A program made the translations under genes and the position numbers. The notes under the pieces were generated by a model that did no database searches, was not told where the DNA came from, and worked only from the letters and a program-made list of their open reading frames with translations. Positions 1 through 7,569 of a stretch of DNA of 10,685 nucleotides are shown here, one piece after another; the stretch's first letter is position 1, and each line of letters opens with the position of its first letter. The stretch comes from an uncultured Caulobacterales bacterium (GTDB lineage Bacteria; Pseudomonadota; Alphaproteobacteria; Caulobacterales; Caulobacteraceae): NCBI GenBank assembly GCA_903889785.1, contig CAISYT010000164.1:1-10685 (forward strand), in the 5' to 3' direction.

Positions 1-453
1 AAGGACAAGGCGACCAACAAGGAACAGTCGATCCGCATCCAGGCCAACGGCGGCCTCTCCGACGCGGATATCGAAAAGATGGTGCAAGAGGCCGAGGCCA
101 ATAAGGCCGCGGATGAAAAGCGTAAGTCGGTTGTCGAGGCCCGGAATCAGGCCGACGCGGCGTTGCACTCCACTGAAAAAGCCCTGGCTGAGTACGGGGA
201 CAAGGTGACCAGCGACGAAAAGACGGCGATCGAGACTGCGCTCTCCGACCTGAAAGCCATCAAGGACGGCGAGGACGCGGCTGAGATCAACACCAAGACC
301 CAGGCCCTGATTCAGGCTTCGATGAAGCTGGGCGAGGCCATGTACAAGGCTCAGAGCTCCGGTGAAGCCGGCGCTGAGGAGCCGGCCGCCAAGGCCGATG
401 ACGGCGTCGTCGATGCCGAGTTCGAGGAAGTCGACGACAACAAGCCCAATTAA
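1..453 (+). CDS. dnaK: DnaK (Hsp70 chaperone), C-terminal part, truncated by window start
   Basis: This is the last 150 codons of the Hsp70 chaperone DnaK, which binds exposed hydrophobic peptides under ATP control together with DnaJ and GrpE in the cytoplasm. Reading frame 1 is open from the first base to the TAA at 451-453. The visible part begins in the end of the substrate-binding domain (KDKATNKEQSIRIQ, then GGLSDADIEKMV) and continues through the helical lid, rich in Ala, Glu and Lys, with the typical KLGEAMYK segment. A low-complexity acidic tail ends in VVDAEFEEVDDNKPN, the conserved bacterial DnaK terminus. DnaK proteins are about 630-640 residues, so roughly three quarters of the gene lies upstream, including the ATPase domain and the start. 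dnaJ follows on the same strand, the usual pairing. The family assignment is close to certain; only completeness cannot be judged. Confidence 0.97.
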   Translation, partial: KDKATNKEQSIRIQANGGLSDADIEKMVQEAEANKAADEKRKSVVEARNQADAALHSTEKALAEYGDKVTSDEKTAIETALSDLKAIKDGEDAAEINTKTQALIQASMKLGEAMYKAQSSGEAGAEEPAAKADDGVVDAEFEEVDDNKPN

Positions 454-487
454 TACGGCTTCCGAGTCTTGACGTCTCGCCGAATGG

Positions 488-541
488 TCGCGGTCCAAAT
501 CTCAGGCGATAAGGCCCTGGGGAATGTCGCCGTGACCGCGA
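488..541 (+). other. Nested inverted repeat in the dnaK-dnaJ gap
   Basis: A perfect 8-base stem, TCGCGGTC (488-495) with GACCGCGA (534-541), encloses a second 5-base stem, GGCGA (505-509) with TCGCC (527-531). It lies 35 bases after the dnaK stop. No run of T follows, so it does not look like a classical intrinsic terminator. It could protect the 3' end of a dnaK message, mark a processing site between dnaK and dnaJ, or attenuate read-through. The pairing is seen directly; any function is inferred. Confidence 0.4.
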
Positions 542-571
542 AGGCAATGCCCCCATCCCTGCGCCGTTGCG

Positions 572-618
572 GCTTGCAGCTGGGCGGGGGCGCTACCATT
601 TCTCATTCTTCTGCAAGC
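572..618 (+). other. 8-base inverted repeat in the dnaJ leader
   Basis: GCTTGCAG (572-579) and CTGCAAGC (611-618) are perfect reverse complements 31 bases apart. The left arm coincides with the -35 element of the candidate dnaJ promoter. A message reading through from dnaK could fold here, whereas one starting at the candidate promoter would lack the left arm. The repeat is directly visible; its role is unknown. Confidence 0.4.
573..601 (+). promoter_or_regulatory. Candidate promoter upstream of dnaJ
   Basis: CTTGCAG (573-579) and TACCATTT (594-601) are separated by 14 bases. Compared with the sigma-32 consensus CTTGAAA-N11-16-CCCCATNT this gives 5 of 7 and 6 of 8 matches counting the free position. 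The same stretch also fits the Caulobacter housekeeping pattern TTGACGS-N10-14-GCTANAWC reasonably, as TTGCAGC (574-580), 11 bases, then GCTACCAT (592-599). A transcript would start near 607-610, leaving about 30 bases before the dnaJ ATG. dnaJ may therefore be expressed both by read-through from dnaK and from this site. The consensus comparison was made by eye. Confidence 0.35.
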
Positions 619-623
619 TTAAC

Positions 624-633
624 GGACCGGTCC
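624..633 (+). other. Perfect 10-base palindrome just before the dnaJ start
   Basis: GGACCGGTCC is fully self-complementary and ends seven bases before the dnaJ ATG, where a ribosome binding site would normally lie. It could be a protein-binding dyad. As RNA it would fold poorly on its own, because a 10-base palindrome leaves almost no loop. No purine-rich Shine-Dalgarno is present here. Confidence 0.3.
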
Positions 634-640
634 TGATCCG

Positions 641-1801
641 ATGCGCGACTATTACGAGATCCTGGGGCTGTCGAAAGGTTGCGAAGGCGACGCGATCAAA
701 GCCGCCTTCCGCAAGGCGGCCATGGAATGCCACCCCGACCGCAACCCCGGCTGTGAGAAATCCGAGAGCCGGTTCAAGGAATGCAACGAGGCCTATTCGG
801 TCCTATCCGACCCGCAGAAACGGGCGGCCTATGACCGGTTCGGCCATGCCGGGGTGAACGGCAATGCCGGCATGGGTGGCGGCGGCCCCGGCTTTGCCGA
901 CGTGAACGACATCTTCTCCGAAGTGTTTGGCCAGGCCTTTGGCGATATGTTCGGCGGTGGTCGGCAGGGCCAGCAACAGCGCCGTGGCCCCTCGCGCGGC
1001 GATGACCTGCGCTATGATCTCGAGATCAGCTTGGAACAGGCCTATGCTGGGGCCGAGGTGGAAATTGATGTGCCAGCCTCCATCACCTGCGAGCCCTGCG
1101 AGGGTCGGGGTGCCAAGCCGGGTAGCCAGCCCACGGTCTGCGGCGGCTGCGGCGGTGCTGGGCGAGTGCGCGCCTCTCAGGGCTTTTTCCAGATCGAACG
1201 CACCTGTCCGCGCTGCGGCGGCGCGGGGCAGCTGATCCTTGACCCGTGCCCGAGTTGTCATGGCCAGGGCCGTATCCGTAAGACGCGCACCCTGCAGGTC
1301 AAGATTCCGGCCGGTGTAGACGATGGCTCGCGCATCCGCCTAGCGGGCGAGGGCGATGCGGGTGGTCGCGGTGGCCCGAGGGGTGATCTCTACATCTTCC
1401 TGTCGGTTGAAAACCACGACCTGTTCGAGCGCGATGGTCTGGATCTGCTCTGTACCCTGCCTGCACCCATGGCCACAGCGGCCTTAGGGGGCGAGATTGA
1501 GGCCCCTTGTCTGCTGGGGGGTGAAAACTGTGATGGCAAGCCGAAGGTGATGATCAAGATCCCCGAAGGCGCACAGACCGGCCACACCGTGCGGGTCAAG
1601 GGTCGCGGCATGCCCAGTCTGCGCAACCCGCGCCAGCGTGGCGATTTGGTGGTGGAGCTGTTCGTTGAGACACCGTCCAAGCTCAACGCCCGTCAGAAGG
1701 AACTGTTGCGTGAGCTTGCCGGGCTTTGCGGCGATCAGCAGCACCCGCAGTCGGCTAAATTCGGCGGCAAGGCTAAGAAGTTCTGGGAAAAACTAGGCTA
1801 A
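641..1801 (+). CDS. dnaJ: DnaJ (Hsp40) co-chaperone, type I
   Basis: This 386-residue cytoplasmic co-chaperone stimulates DnaK ATP hydrolysis and delivers unfolded substrates. All type I domains are present in order: a J domain (about 1-70) with the essential HPD at 31-33, a Gly/Phe-rich linker (about 75-118), and a zinc domain (about 150-208). The zinc domain has four Cys pairs: C150/C153 (CEPCEGRG), C167/C170 (CGGCGGAG), C189/C192 (CPRCGGAG) and C203/C206 (CPSCHGQG). The C-terminal substrate-binding domains carry PAGVDDGSRIRLAGEG and PEGAQTGHTVRVKGRGMPS. Length is normal for the family. The ATG at 641 is chosen because MRDYYEILGL is the canonical N-terminus; no Shine-Dalgarno sequence is visible. 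Eight further cysteines lie outside the zinc motifs (14, 30, 38, 48, 271, 290, 297, 363). mutS starts 11 bases after its stop. Confidence 0.97.
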   Translation: MRDYYEILGLSKGCEGDAIKAAFRKAAMECHPDRNPGCEKSESRFKECNEAYSVLSDPQKRAAYDRFGHAGVNGNAGMGGGGPGFADVNDIFSEVFGQAFGDMFGGGRQGQQQRRGPSRGDDLRYDLEISLEQAYAGAEVEIDVPASITCEPCEGRGAKPGSQPTVCGGCGGAGRVRASQGFFQIERTCPRCGGAGQLILDPCPSCHGQGRIRKTRTLQVKIPAGVDDGSRIRLAGEGDAGGRGGPRGDLYIFLSVENHDLFERDGLDLLCTLPAPMATAALGGEIEAPCLLGGENCDGKPKVMIKIPEGAQTGHTVRVKGRGMPSLRNPRQRGDLVVELFVETPSKLNARQKELLRELAGLCGDQQHPQSAKFGGKAKKFWEKLG

Positions 1802-1812
1802 AACTCCGGCCA

Positions 1813-4506
1813 ATGGACGACGCCGCCACCCCGCTTCCTGAAGCCTTTGACGCCACCGGCGCTACGCCGGTGATGGCGCAGTTCTTCGAGGCCAAGTCGC
1901 AACAGCCCGACGCCCTGGTGTTCTTCCGCATGGGCGATTTCTACGAGCTGTTCTTCGAAGACGCGGTGAAGGCGTCCGCCGCCCTGGGCATTGCCCTGAC
2001 CGCGCGAGGCCAGCACAACGGTGGCCCGATCCAGATGTGCGGCGTGCCGGTGCATGCGGCTGAGGCCTATTTGGCCAAGCTCATCCGTTCGGGCTTCAAG
2101 GTCGCCGTCTGCGAGCAGATGGAAAGCCCGGCTGAGGCGCGCAAACGCGGCTCGAAATCCATCGTGCGGCGCGCGTTGGTGCGGGTGGTGACGCCCGGCA
2201 CGCTCACCGAAGACAGCCTGCTCGATGCGTGCGGATCAAACCGCCTGGCCGCCTTGGCGGTGCGAGCTGGTACGGCGGCGGTGGCCAGCGTGGACATCTC
2301 GACGGGCGATGTCGAGGTGCTGAGCGTCGAGCCCAGCGGCATTGCAGCGGCCTTGGCGTCCCTCGGCGCTGCGGAGGTGCTGGTCCCGGACCGGCTGTTC
2401 GCCGATGAAACCCTGAGCGCCGCGCTCAAGACCATCGGCGGTCTTGTGCAGCCCATGGCCAGCGCTCTGGCCGAACCCTATGCAAGTCGTTCCCGCCTGC
2501 AGCGCCTCTACGGCGTGGCTTCGCTGGACAGTTTTGGAGATTTCTCCGCCGCCGAGATCAGCGCACTCGGATTGATCGCCGCCCACCTCGAAATCACCCA
2601 GGCTGGTAAGCTTCCCGCCCTGCGCCCACCCCGCCGTACCGCCCAGGGCGAGGTCATGGCCATAGACCCGGCCGCGCGCACCAGTTTGGAAATCGAACGC
2701 AGCACGTCCGGTTCGCGCGAAGGGTCGCTGCTGGGTGCGATCGACCGCACGGTCACCTCCGGCGGGGCGCGGCTTCTGGCCGCCCGTCTGGCGCGGCCTC
2801 TGCTGGACCCGGCGCGGATCGACCGGCGGCTGGACGCCGTCGAATGGTTCTTTGAGCGTTATGATCTGCGACAGCGTGTGCGCGAGGGGCTCAAGAGCGC
2901 CGGCGATCTGGAGCGGGCCTTCTCGCGGCTTAGTCTGGGTCGCGGCGGACCGCGCGACCTTGGCATCCTGCGCGATGCCCTTCATTGCGGCGAGGCCCTG
3001 GCCGCCCTGGCGCGGTCGTCGACAGACGCCTTGAATACCCCGCCCGCCAATATCGATGCGGCGCTGCGACGCCTGACCGTATCTTTAAATCCGGAGCTAG
3101 CCGCCTATCTTGCCGACCTGCGTGAGGGGCTCGGCCCCGACTTGCCGGCCCAAGTCCGCGACGGCGGCTTTGTCGCGGTCGGCGTCCGCCCCGAACTCGA
3201 TCAGGCGCGCTCGCTGCGCGATGACAGCCGCCGCGTGATCCTTGAGCTGGAGCAGGCGCTGATGGCCTTGAGCGGCGTGCCCTTGAAGGTGCGCCACAAC
3301 GCCGTGCTGGGCTATTTCGTCGAGGCTACCGGTGGCAAGGCCGACCCGCTTCTGCAGGCTCCGCTCAATGCGACCTTCATCCACCGCCAGACCCTGGCCA
3401 ACCAGGTGCGGTTTACCACTGTTGAACTCGCCGACCTGGACGCCAAGATCGCCGCCGCCGGCGAGCGGGCGCTGGGGATCGAGGTGGCGACCTTTGAGAC
3501 ATGGCGCGAACAGGCCGTCGCGCTTAGCGCACCGATTCAGCAGGCCGCTGCCGCCCTGGCCGCGCTCGATGTCGCCAGCGCCCTTGCCGAATGGGCCGCC
3601 GACTGCGGTGCGGTGCGGCCAAAGATTGATGCATCCCTAGCCTTTGAGGCCGAGGCCGCGCGCCATCCGGTGGTGGAGGCGGCGGTCAAGCGCACCGGCG
3701 AACCCTATACGCCCAACGATTGCCGGCTGGACGCAGACGGAGCCGTGGGCGCGCGGTTGACGATCGTTACCGGGCCGAACATGGCTGGAAAATCGACCTT
3801 CCTGCGCCAGAACGCCCTCCTGGCGGTGCTAGCCCAGGCGGGCTGTTTCGTGCCGGCAAAGCGCTTGCGCCTGGGCGTGGTCGACAAGCTATTCAGCCGC
3901 GTCGGCGCGGGCGATGACCTGGCGCGTGGCCGCTCCACCTTCATGATGGAGATGGTCGAGACCGCCGCAATCCTGGTGCAGGCGACGCCACGTAGCCTGG
4001 TGATCCTGGATGAGATCGGTAGGGGCACCGCAACCTGGGACGGCCTGGCGATTGCCTGGGCCTGTGTCGAGGCCCTGCATGAAACCAACCGCTGCCGCGC
4101 CCTCTTCGCCACCCACTATCATGAGCTGGCCCAGTTGGAGGGGCGTCTGAGCCACCTCTCCAACCTGTCGATGAAAGCACGCGAGTGGAATGGCGAACTG
4201 GTGTTCCTGCACGAGGCGCAGGAAGGCCCAGCCGACCGATCCTATGGGGTGCAGGTGGCTAAGCTGGCGGGTGTGCCCATGCCGGTGGTGATTCGCGCCC
4301 GCGAAGTGCTAGACCGGCTGGAGCGGGAAGGACGGTCGCAGACCGGGCTCGACGCCCTGCCGCTGTTTGCCGCCTTCGCCGAGGAGGTCGCGCCCGACCC
4401 GGTCGCCAATAGTGCGGTGGCCAAGGCGGTGGCAGACCTGGAAATCGACCACATTAGCCCGCGCGAGGCGCTGGACACACTCTACCGGCTCAAACTGTTG
4501 CTCTGA
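1813..4506 (+). CDS. mutS: MutS, DNA mismatch recognition ATPase
   Basis: MutS (897 residues) binds mispaired or looped bases and, using ATP, recruits MutL to start strand-directed repair. The N-terminal mismatch domain carries the Phe-x-Glu reader F43-Y44-E45 in RMGDFYELFFEDA. Connector, core/lever and clamp regions occupy roughly 140-620. The ATPase domain (about 625-815) has Walker A GPNMAGKST at 654-662, a signature region ARGRSTFMMEM, Walker B LVILDEIGRGT with D733 and E734, and the switch motif FATHYHEL at 765-772. The C-terminus ends with the conserved helix SPREALDTLYRLK. All catalytic residues are intact, and the length is slightly above the 850 typical of enterics, as is common in alphaproteobacteria. 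The ATG at 1813 places the mismatch domain at the usual distance from the N-terminus. No Shine-Dalgarno is visible, and the 11-base spacing from dnaJ suggests co-transcription and possibly coupling. Confidence 0.97.
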   Translation: MDDAATPLPEAFDATGATPVMAQFFEAKSQQPDALVFFRMGDFYELFFEDAVKASAALGIALTARGQHNGGPIQMCGVPVHAAEAYLAKLIRSGFKVAVCEQMESPAEARKRGSKSIVRRALVRVVTPGTLTEDSLLDACGSNRLAALAVRAGTAAVASVDISTGDVEVLSVEPSGIAAALASLGAAEVLVPDRLFADETLSAALKTIGGLVQPMASALAEPYASRSRLQRLYGVASLDSFGDFSAAEISALGLIAAHLEITQAGKLPALRPPRRTAQGEVMAIDPAARTSLEIERSTSGSREGSLLGAIDRTVTSGGARLLAARLARPLLDPARIDRRLDAVEWFFERYDLRQRVREGLKSAGDLERAFSRLSLGRGGPRDLGILRDALHCGEALAALARSSTDALNTPPANIDAALRRLTVSLNPELAAYLADLREGLGPDLPAQVRDGGFVAVGVRPELDQARSLRDDSRRVILELEQALMALSGVPLKVRHNAVLGYFVEATGGKADPLLQAPLNATFIHRQTLANQVRFTTVELADLDAKIAAAGERALGIEVATFETWREQAVALSAPIQQAAAALAALDVASALAEWAADCGAVRPKIDASLAFEAEAARHPVVEAAVKRTGEPYTPNDCRLDADGAVGARLTIVTGPNMAGKSTFLRQNALLAVLAQAGCFVPAKRLRLGVVDKLFSRVGAGDDLARGRSTFMMEMVETAAILVQATPRSLVILDEIGRGTATWDGLAIAWACVEALHETNRCRALFATHYHELAQLEGRLSHLSNLSMKAREWNGELVFLHEAQEGPADRSYGVQVAKLAGVPMPVVIRAREVLDRLEREGRSQTGLDALPLFAAFAEEVAPDPVANSAVAKAVADLEIDHISPREALDTLYRLKLLL

Positions 4507-4523
4507 CGATCACCGCTAACGTC

Positions 4524-4627
4524 CGTCATCCCGGCCACAGCGAAGCGGAAAGCTAGGACCCAGCGCGAGGTGCGCCGGCCTCTGGGTCCCGGATCGGCGC
4601 GGCTGGTGCCGCTTGTCCGGGATGACG
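4524..4627. repeat. Long imperfect palindrome (alphaproteobacterial GTCATCCCGG-type dispersed repeat)
   Basis: The ends are a perfect 11-base inverted repeat, CGTCATCCCGG (4524-4534) and CCGGGATGACG (4617-4627). Moving inward, AAGCGG (4543-4548) pairs with CCGCTT (4609-4614), and GGACCCAG (4556-4563) pairs with CTGGGTCC (4582-4589), leaving a GC-rich loop. The whole unit is a roughly 104-base hairpin filling the middle of the 225-base gap between mutS and glnD. From memory, intergenic palindromes with CGTCATCCCGG...GGACCC...GGGTCC...CCGGGATGAC are dispersed in many alphaproteobacterial genomes, so this is probably one copy of such a non-coding repeat. It may also stabilise the mutS 3' end or limit read-through. 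No flanking target duplication was evident by eye. Confidence 0.7.
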
Positions 4628-4731
4628 TTGAAAATATGCCCGCCCACTTTCTGACCATCGCGCCGGTTTGGCTGCGACAAGGCGCGCGGGGCCTTATATG
4701 GGTCGGCGAACATCGCTAAGCTGAAGGCCGA

Positions 4732-7563
4732 ATGCCCCGCCGCCTAAAACCTACCAAGCTCGAGCATGTGGTCGACGGCTACGCCCTGCGCGCGCGCCTG
4801 ACTGCGGCGGCGCTCGACGCCTTGGGCGATGAGGCCGAGCAACGCCGTCGTGCGTTGGATATCCTGCGCCAGGCGCTATTTCGCGGGCGGATGATCACCA
4901 AGGAGCGGCTGGAAAACGGTGCTGGTGGCATAGAGACTGCGCGGCTCTTGAGCGGCGTCACCGACGAGGTCGTCACGGCCCTGTATGACTTCACCACAGT
5001 GCACGTGTTCCGCGCGCGCAATCCGACCGAAGGCGAACGGCTTTGCCTGCTGGCGGTAGGCGGCTATGGCCGCGGCACCCTGGCCCCTTACAGCGACTTG
5101 GATCTGCTGTTCCTGCGTCCCTACAAACAGACCCCGCACGCCGAGAGCGTGATTGAATATATGCTCTATGCCCTGTGGGACCTGGGCTTCAAGGTCGGGC
5201 ATGCCTCGCGAACAGTCGAGGAATGTATCAAGCTTTCCAAGGCCGACTTCACCATCCGCACCTCGATTCTTGAGGCACGACGCCTGACCGGTGACGAGGC
5301 GCTCGGTGCCGATTTGGTCAAGCGGTTCGGCCACGAGGTTACCAAGTCGCCCGGTTCGGCCGCCGCCTTCGTGTCCGCCAAGCTGCATGAGCGCGACGAG
5401 CGGCATGCCCGCACCGGCATGAGCCGCTACATGGTCGAGCCAAACGTCAAGGAGGGGAAGGGCGGCCTGCGAGACCTGCACACCCTGATCTGGATCGCCG
5501 AATACCTGCATGGCGTGAGCAGCGACAATGTCTTCAGCCTCGACATGTTCGACGACCGCGAGCGGCGCACCTTCCATCGCGCGCTCGACTTCCTGCACGC
5601 TGTGCGGGCCCACCTACACTTCTCCACCGGTCGCCCCGAAGAGCGCCTGACCTTCGACCTGCAGCCTGAAATCGCTCGCCGCATGGGCTATGGCGACCGC
5701 ACCCGAAGCGGTGCCGACCAGCCGGCGGTCGAGCGGTTCACCCGGCGTTATTTCCTGATCGCCAAGGAGGTCGGGGCCCTGACCCGCACCTTCACCGCCA
5801 GCCTCGAGGCCGAACACCTGAAGTGCGAGCCGCGCGGCCTATCGCGGTTCCTGCCGCGCTCGGGCAAGACCCGGCGCAAGCTGCTCGATCATGAAGGCTT
5901 CTTCGAGGAAAACGGCCGACTCAACATCGAGGATCCGTCGACATTCGAGGGCGATCCGGTCGATCTGATCCGCCTGTTCAAGATTGCCGACCAGCGCGAC
6001 CTCGATATCCACCCGCAGGCCTTTACCGCCGTGACGCGCAGTCTTGGCCTGATCACCGCTCGGGTGCGCAAAGACCCGGGGGCGGTGCGGGCCTTCCTCG
6101 ACGTGCTGGCTCACGGGCGCGACACCTACCGCATCCTGACCCTGATGAACGAGGCCGGGGTGCTGGGCCGGTTCATCCCGGAGTTTGGGCGCATCGTCGC
6201 CCAGATGCAGTTCAACATGTATCATTCCTATACGGTGGACGAGCACACGCTGCGGGCTGTCGGCACAATTGGCGACATCGTCGCCGGACGGTTGATGGAT
6301 GAGCATCCGCTGTCGGTATCGATTATGCCCCTGATTGACGATCGCGAGAGCCTGTTTCTGGCCATGCTGTTGCACGACACCGGCAAGGGAGGGCCTGACG
6401 GTCAGGAGATCGGCGGCGCACGGGCGGCGCGTGCCGTGGGCGAGCGTATGGGGCTCGATCCCGCCAAGATCAATTTGATTGCCTGGCTGGTGGAACACCA
6501 TCTGGTGATGAGTGACTTCGCCCAGAAGCGCGACGTGGCCGATCCAGGCACGGTGACCGCCTTCGCCAATATCGTTGAGAATCCAGAACGCCTGCGGATG
6601 TTGCTGGTCATCACCGTGGCCGATATCCGTGCCGTGGGGCCGGGGGTTTGGAATGGCTGGAAGGGCCAACTGCTGCGCGAGCTCTATGCGGCGACAGAAG
6701 CCGTGTTCCGTGGCGGACGCGGCTCTGAAGGCGCAGCCAATGTGCGCCGTCACCAATCGGAACTCGCCGCCCAGGCGCGCGAGGCCGTGATCGCGGCCGA
6801 TCCTGAAGCAACGGAATGGGCCGCCCAGCTTGAAGATGCCTATTTTATTGCCTTCCAGACCGGTCAGCTGGCCGCCCATGCGATGCTTTCACGCCGAGCC
6901 ACAATGGGCGCGGGCGCGGCGGCCGAGGCCCGCATCGATCGGGCTCACAATGCCGCCGAAGTCGTGGTTTCTGCGCGTGACCGGCCGGGCCTGTTCGCGG
7001 ACCTATCGCTGGCCATCAACAGTCTGGGTGCCAACGTTGTCGGGGCCCGGGTGTTCACCTCTCGAACCGGCGAGGCGCTCGACGCCTTCTATGTGCAGGA
7101 TGTCGCCGGCGATCCATTCGGATCTGACAATCCGCGTGTGTTGCAGAAGCTGGTCACCACGCTGGAAGCCGCAGCGCGCGGCGAGACGGCCACCTTGGAG
7201 ACGCCCCGCCCCTACGAACTGGGCCGGGCCGCGGCCTTCTCGATCGCGCCGTCCGTGGCGGTTGATAATGACTCGTCGGACCATTCTACTGTCATCGAAG
7301 CCTCGGGTCGCGACCGCGCCGGGCTGATGGAGGCCCTGGCCCGGATTCTGGCCCGAGCCGGCCTGTCGATCCAGTCCGCCCACATCGAGAACTATGGCGA
7401 GCGGGCGGTTGACGCCTTCTATGTGCAGACCCTGGACGGCGGCAAACTGACCGACGCCAAGCGCATCGCTACCCTCAAGGCCAGCCTACTGGCCTCCATC
7501 GACTGGCCGGAAGACGCGGCCCGATCGCGCCTGCAACGTGCGCGCGCCAGTGCGGCCCGCTAG
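4732..7563 (+). CDS. glnD: GlnD, bifunctional PII uridylyltransferase / uridylyl-removing enzyme
   Basis: GlnD (943 residues) senses glutamine and adds UMP to, or removes it from, PII proteins (GlnB/GlnK), thereby setting glutamine synthetase activity and Ntr gene expression. The nucleotidyltransferase domain has GGYGRG at 110-115 followed by the metal-binding pair D122 and D124 in SDLDLLFL. A GlnD-type linker includes NVKEGKGGLRDLHTL. The HD phosphohydrolase domain, responsible for UMP removal, carries H548-D549 in LLHDTGKG, preceded by YHSYTVDEHTL. Two ACT domains, the glutamine sensors, start near 744 (VSARDRPGLFADL) and 854 (EASGRDRAGLMEAL). All catalytic motifs are intact and length is normal. 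The ATG at 4732 has a weak GAAGG (4723-4727) four bases upstream. murJ follows after six bases, so glnD-murJ looks like a two-gene unit separated from mutS by the palindrome. Confidence 0.97.
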   Translation: MPRRLKPTKLEHVVDGYALRARLTAAALDALGDEAEQRRRALDILRQALFRGRMITKERLENGAGGIETARLLSGVTDEVVTALYDFTTVHVFRARNPTEGERLCLLAVGGYGRGTLAPYSDLDLLFLRPYKQTPHAESVIEYMLYALWDLGFKVGHASRTVEECIKLSKADFTIRTSILEARRLTGDEALGADLVKRFGHEVTKSPGSAAAFVSAKLHERDERHARTGMSRYMVEPNVKEGKGGLRDLHTLIWIAEYLHGVSSDNVFSLDMFDDRERRTFHRALDFLHAVRAHLHFSTGRPEERLTFDLQPEIARRMGYGDRTRSGADQPAVERFTRRYFLIAKEVGALTRTFTASLEAEHLKCEPRGLSRFLPRSGKTRRKLLDHEGFFEENGRLNIEDPSTFEGDPVDLIRLFKIADQRDLDIHPQAFTAVTRSLGLITARVRKDPGAVRAFLDVLAHGRDTYRILTLMNEAGVLGRFIPEFGRIVAQMQFNMYHSYTVDEHTLRAVGTIGDIVAGRLMDEHPLSVSIMPLIDDRESLFLAMLLHDTGKGGPDGQEIGGARAARAVGERMGLDPAKINLIAWLVEHHLVMSDFAQKRDVADPGTVTAFANIVENPERLRMLLVITVADIRAVGPGVWNGWKGQLLRELYAATEAVFRGGRGSEGAANVRRHQSELAAQAREAVIAADPEATEWAAQLEDAYFIAFQTGQLAAHAMLSRRATMGAGAAAEARIDRAHNAAEVVVSARDRPGLFADLSLAINSLGANVVGARVFTSRTGEALDAFYVQDVAGDPFGSDNPRVLQKLVTTLEAAARGETATLETPRPYELGRAAAFSIAPSVAVDNDSSDHSTVIEASGRDRAGLMEALARILARAGLSIQSAHIENYGERAVDAFYVQTLDGGKLTDAKRIATLKASLLASIDWPEDAARSRLQRARASAAR

Positions 7564-7569
7564 GTGGCC

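Noticed and set aside
567..857. 96-codon plus-strand frame overlapping the start of dnaJ
   Set aside because: It overlaps the dnaJ J domain in another frame, is Arg/Pro-rich and resembles no protein I know.
2236..2985. 249-codon minus-strand open frame inside mutS
   Set aside because: It is antisense to the MutS connector/core with low-complexity composition and no recognisable domain; a high-GC shadow frame.
4668..4699. TTGGCT ... TTATAT as a glnD promoter
   Set aside because: The spacing is 20 bases, too long for a standard promoter, and no alternative pair near the glnD start matched better than chance.
4516..4713. 65-codon minus-strand open frame in the mutS-glnD gap
   Set aside because: Most of it is the translated palindromic repeat; no ribosome site or family resemblance, so the gap is treated as non-coding.
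5839..6879. 346-codon open frame on the minus strand inside glnD
   Set aside because: It is fully antisense to conserved GlnD sequence including the HD domain, its translation is His/Gln/Gly-rich with no recognisable family, and long antisense frames are expected in high-GC coding DNA.
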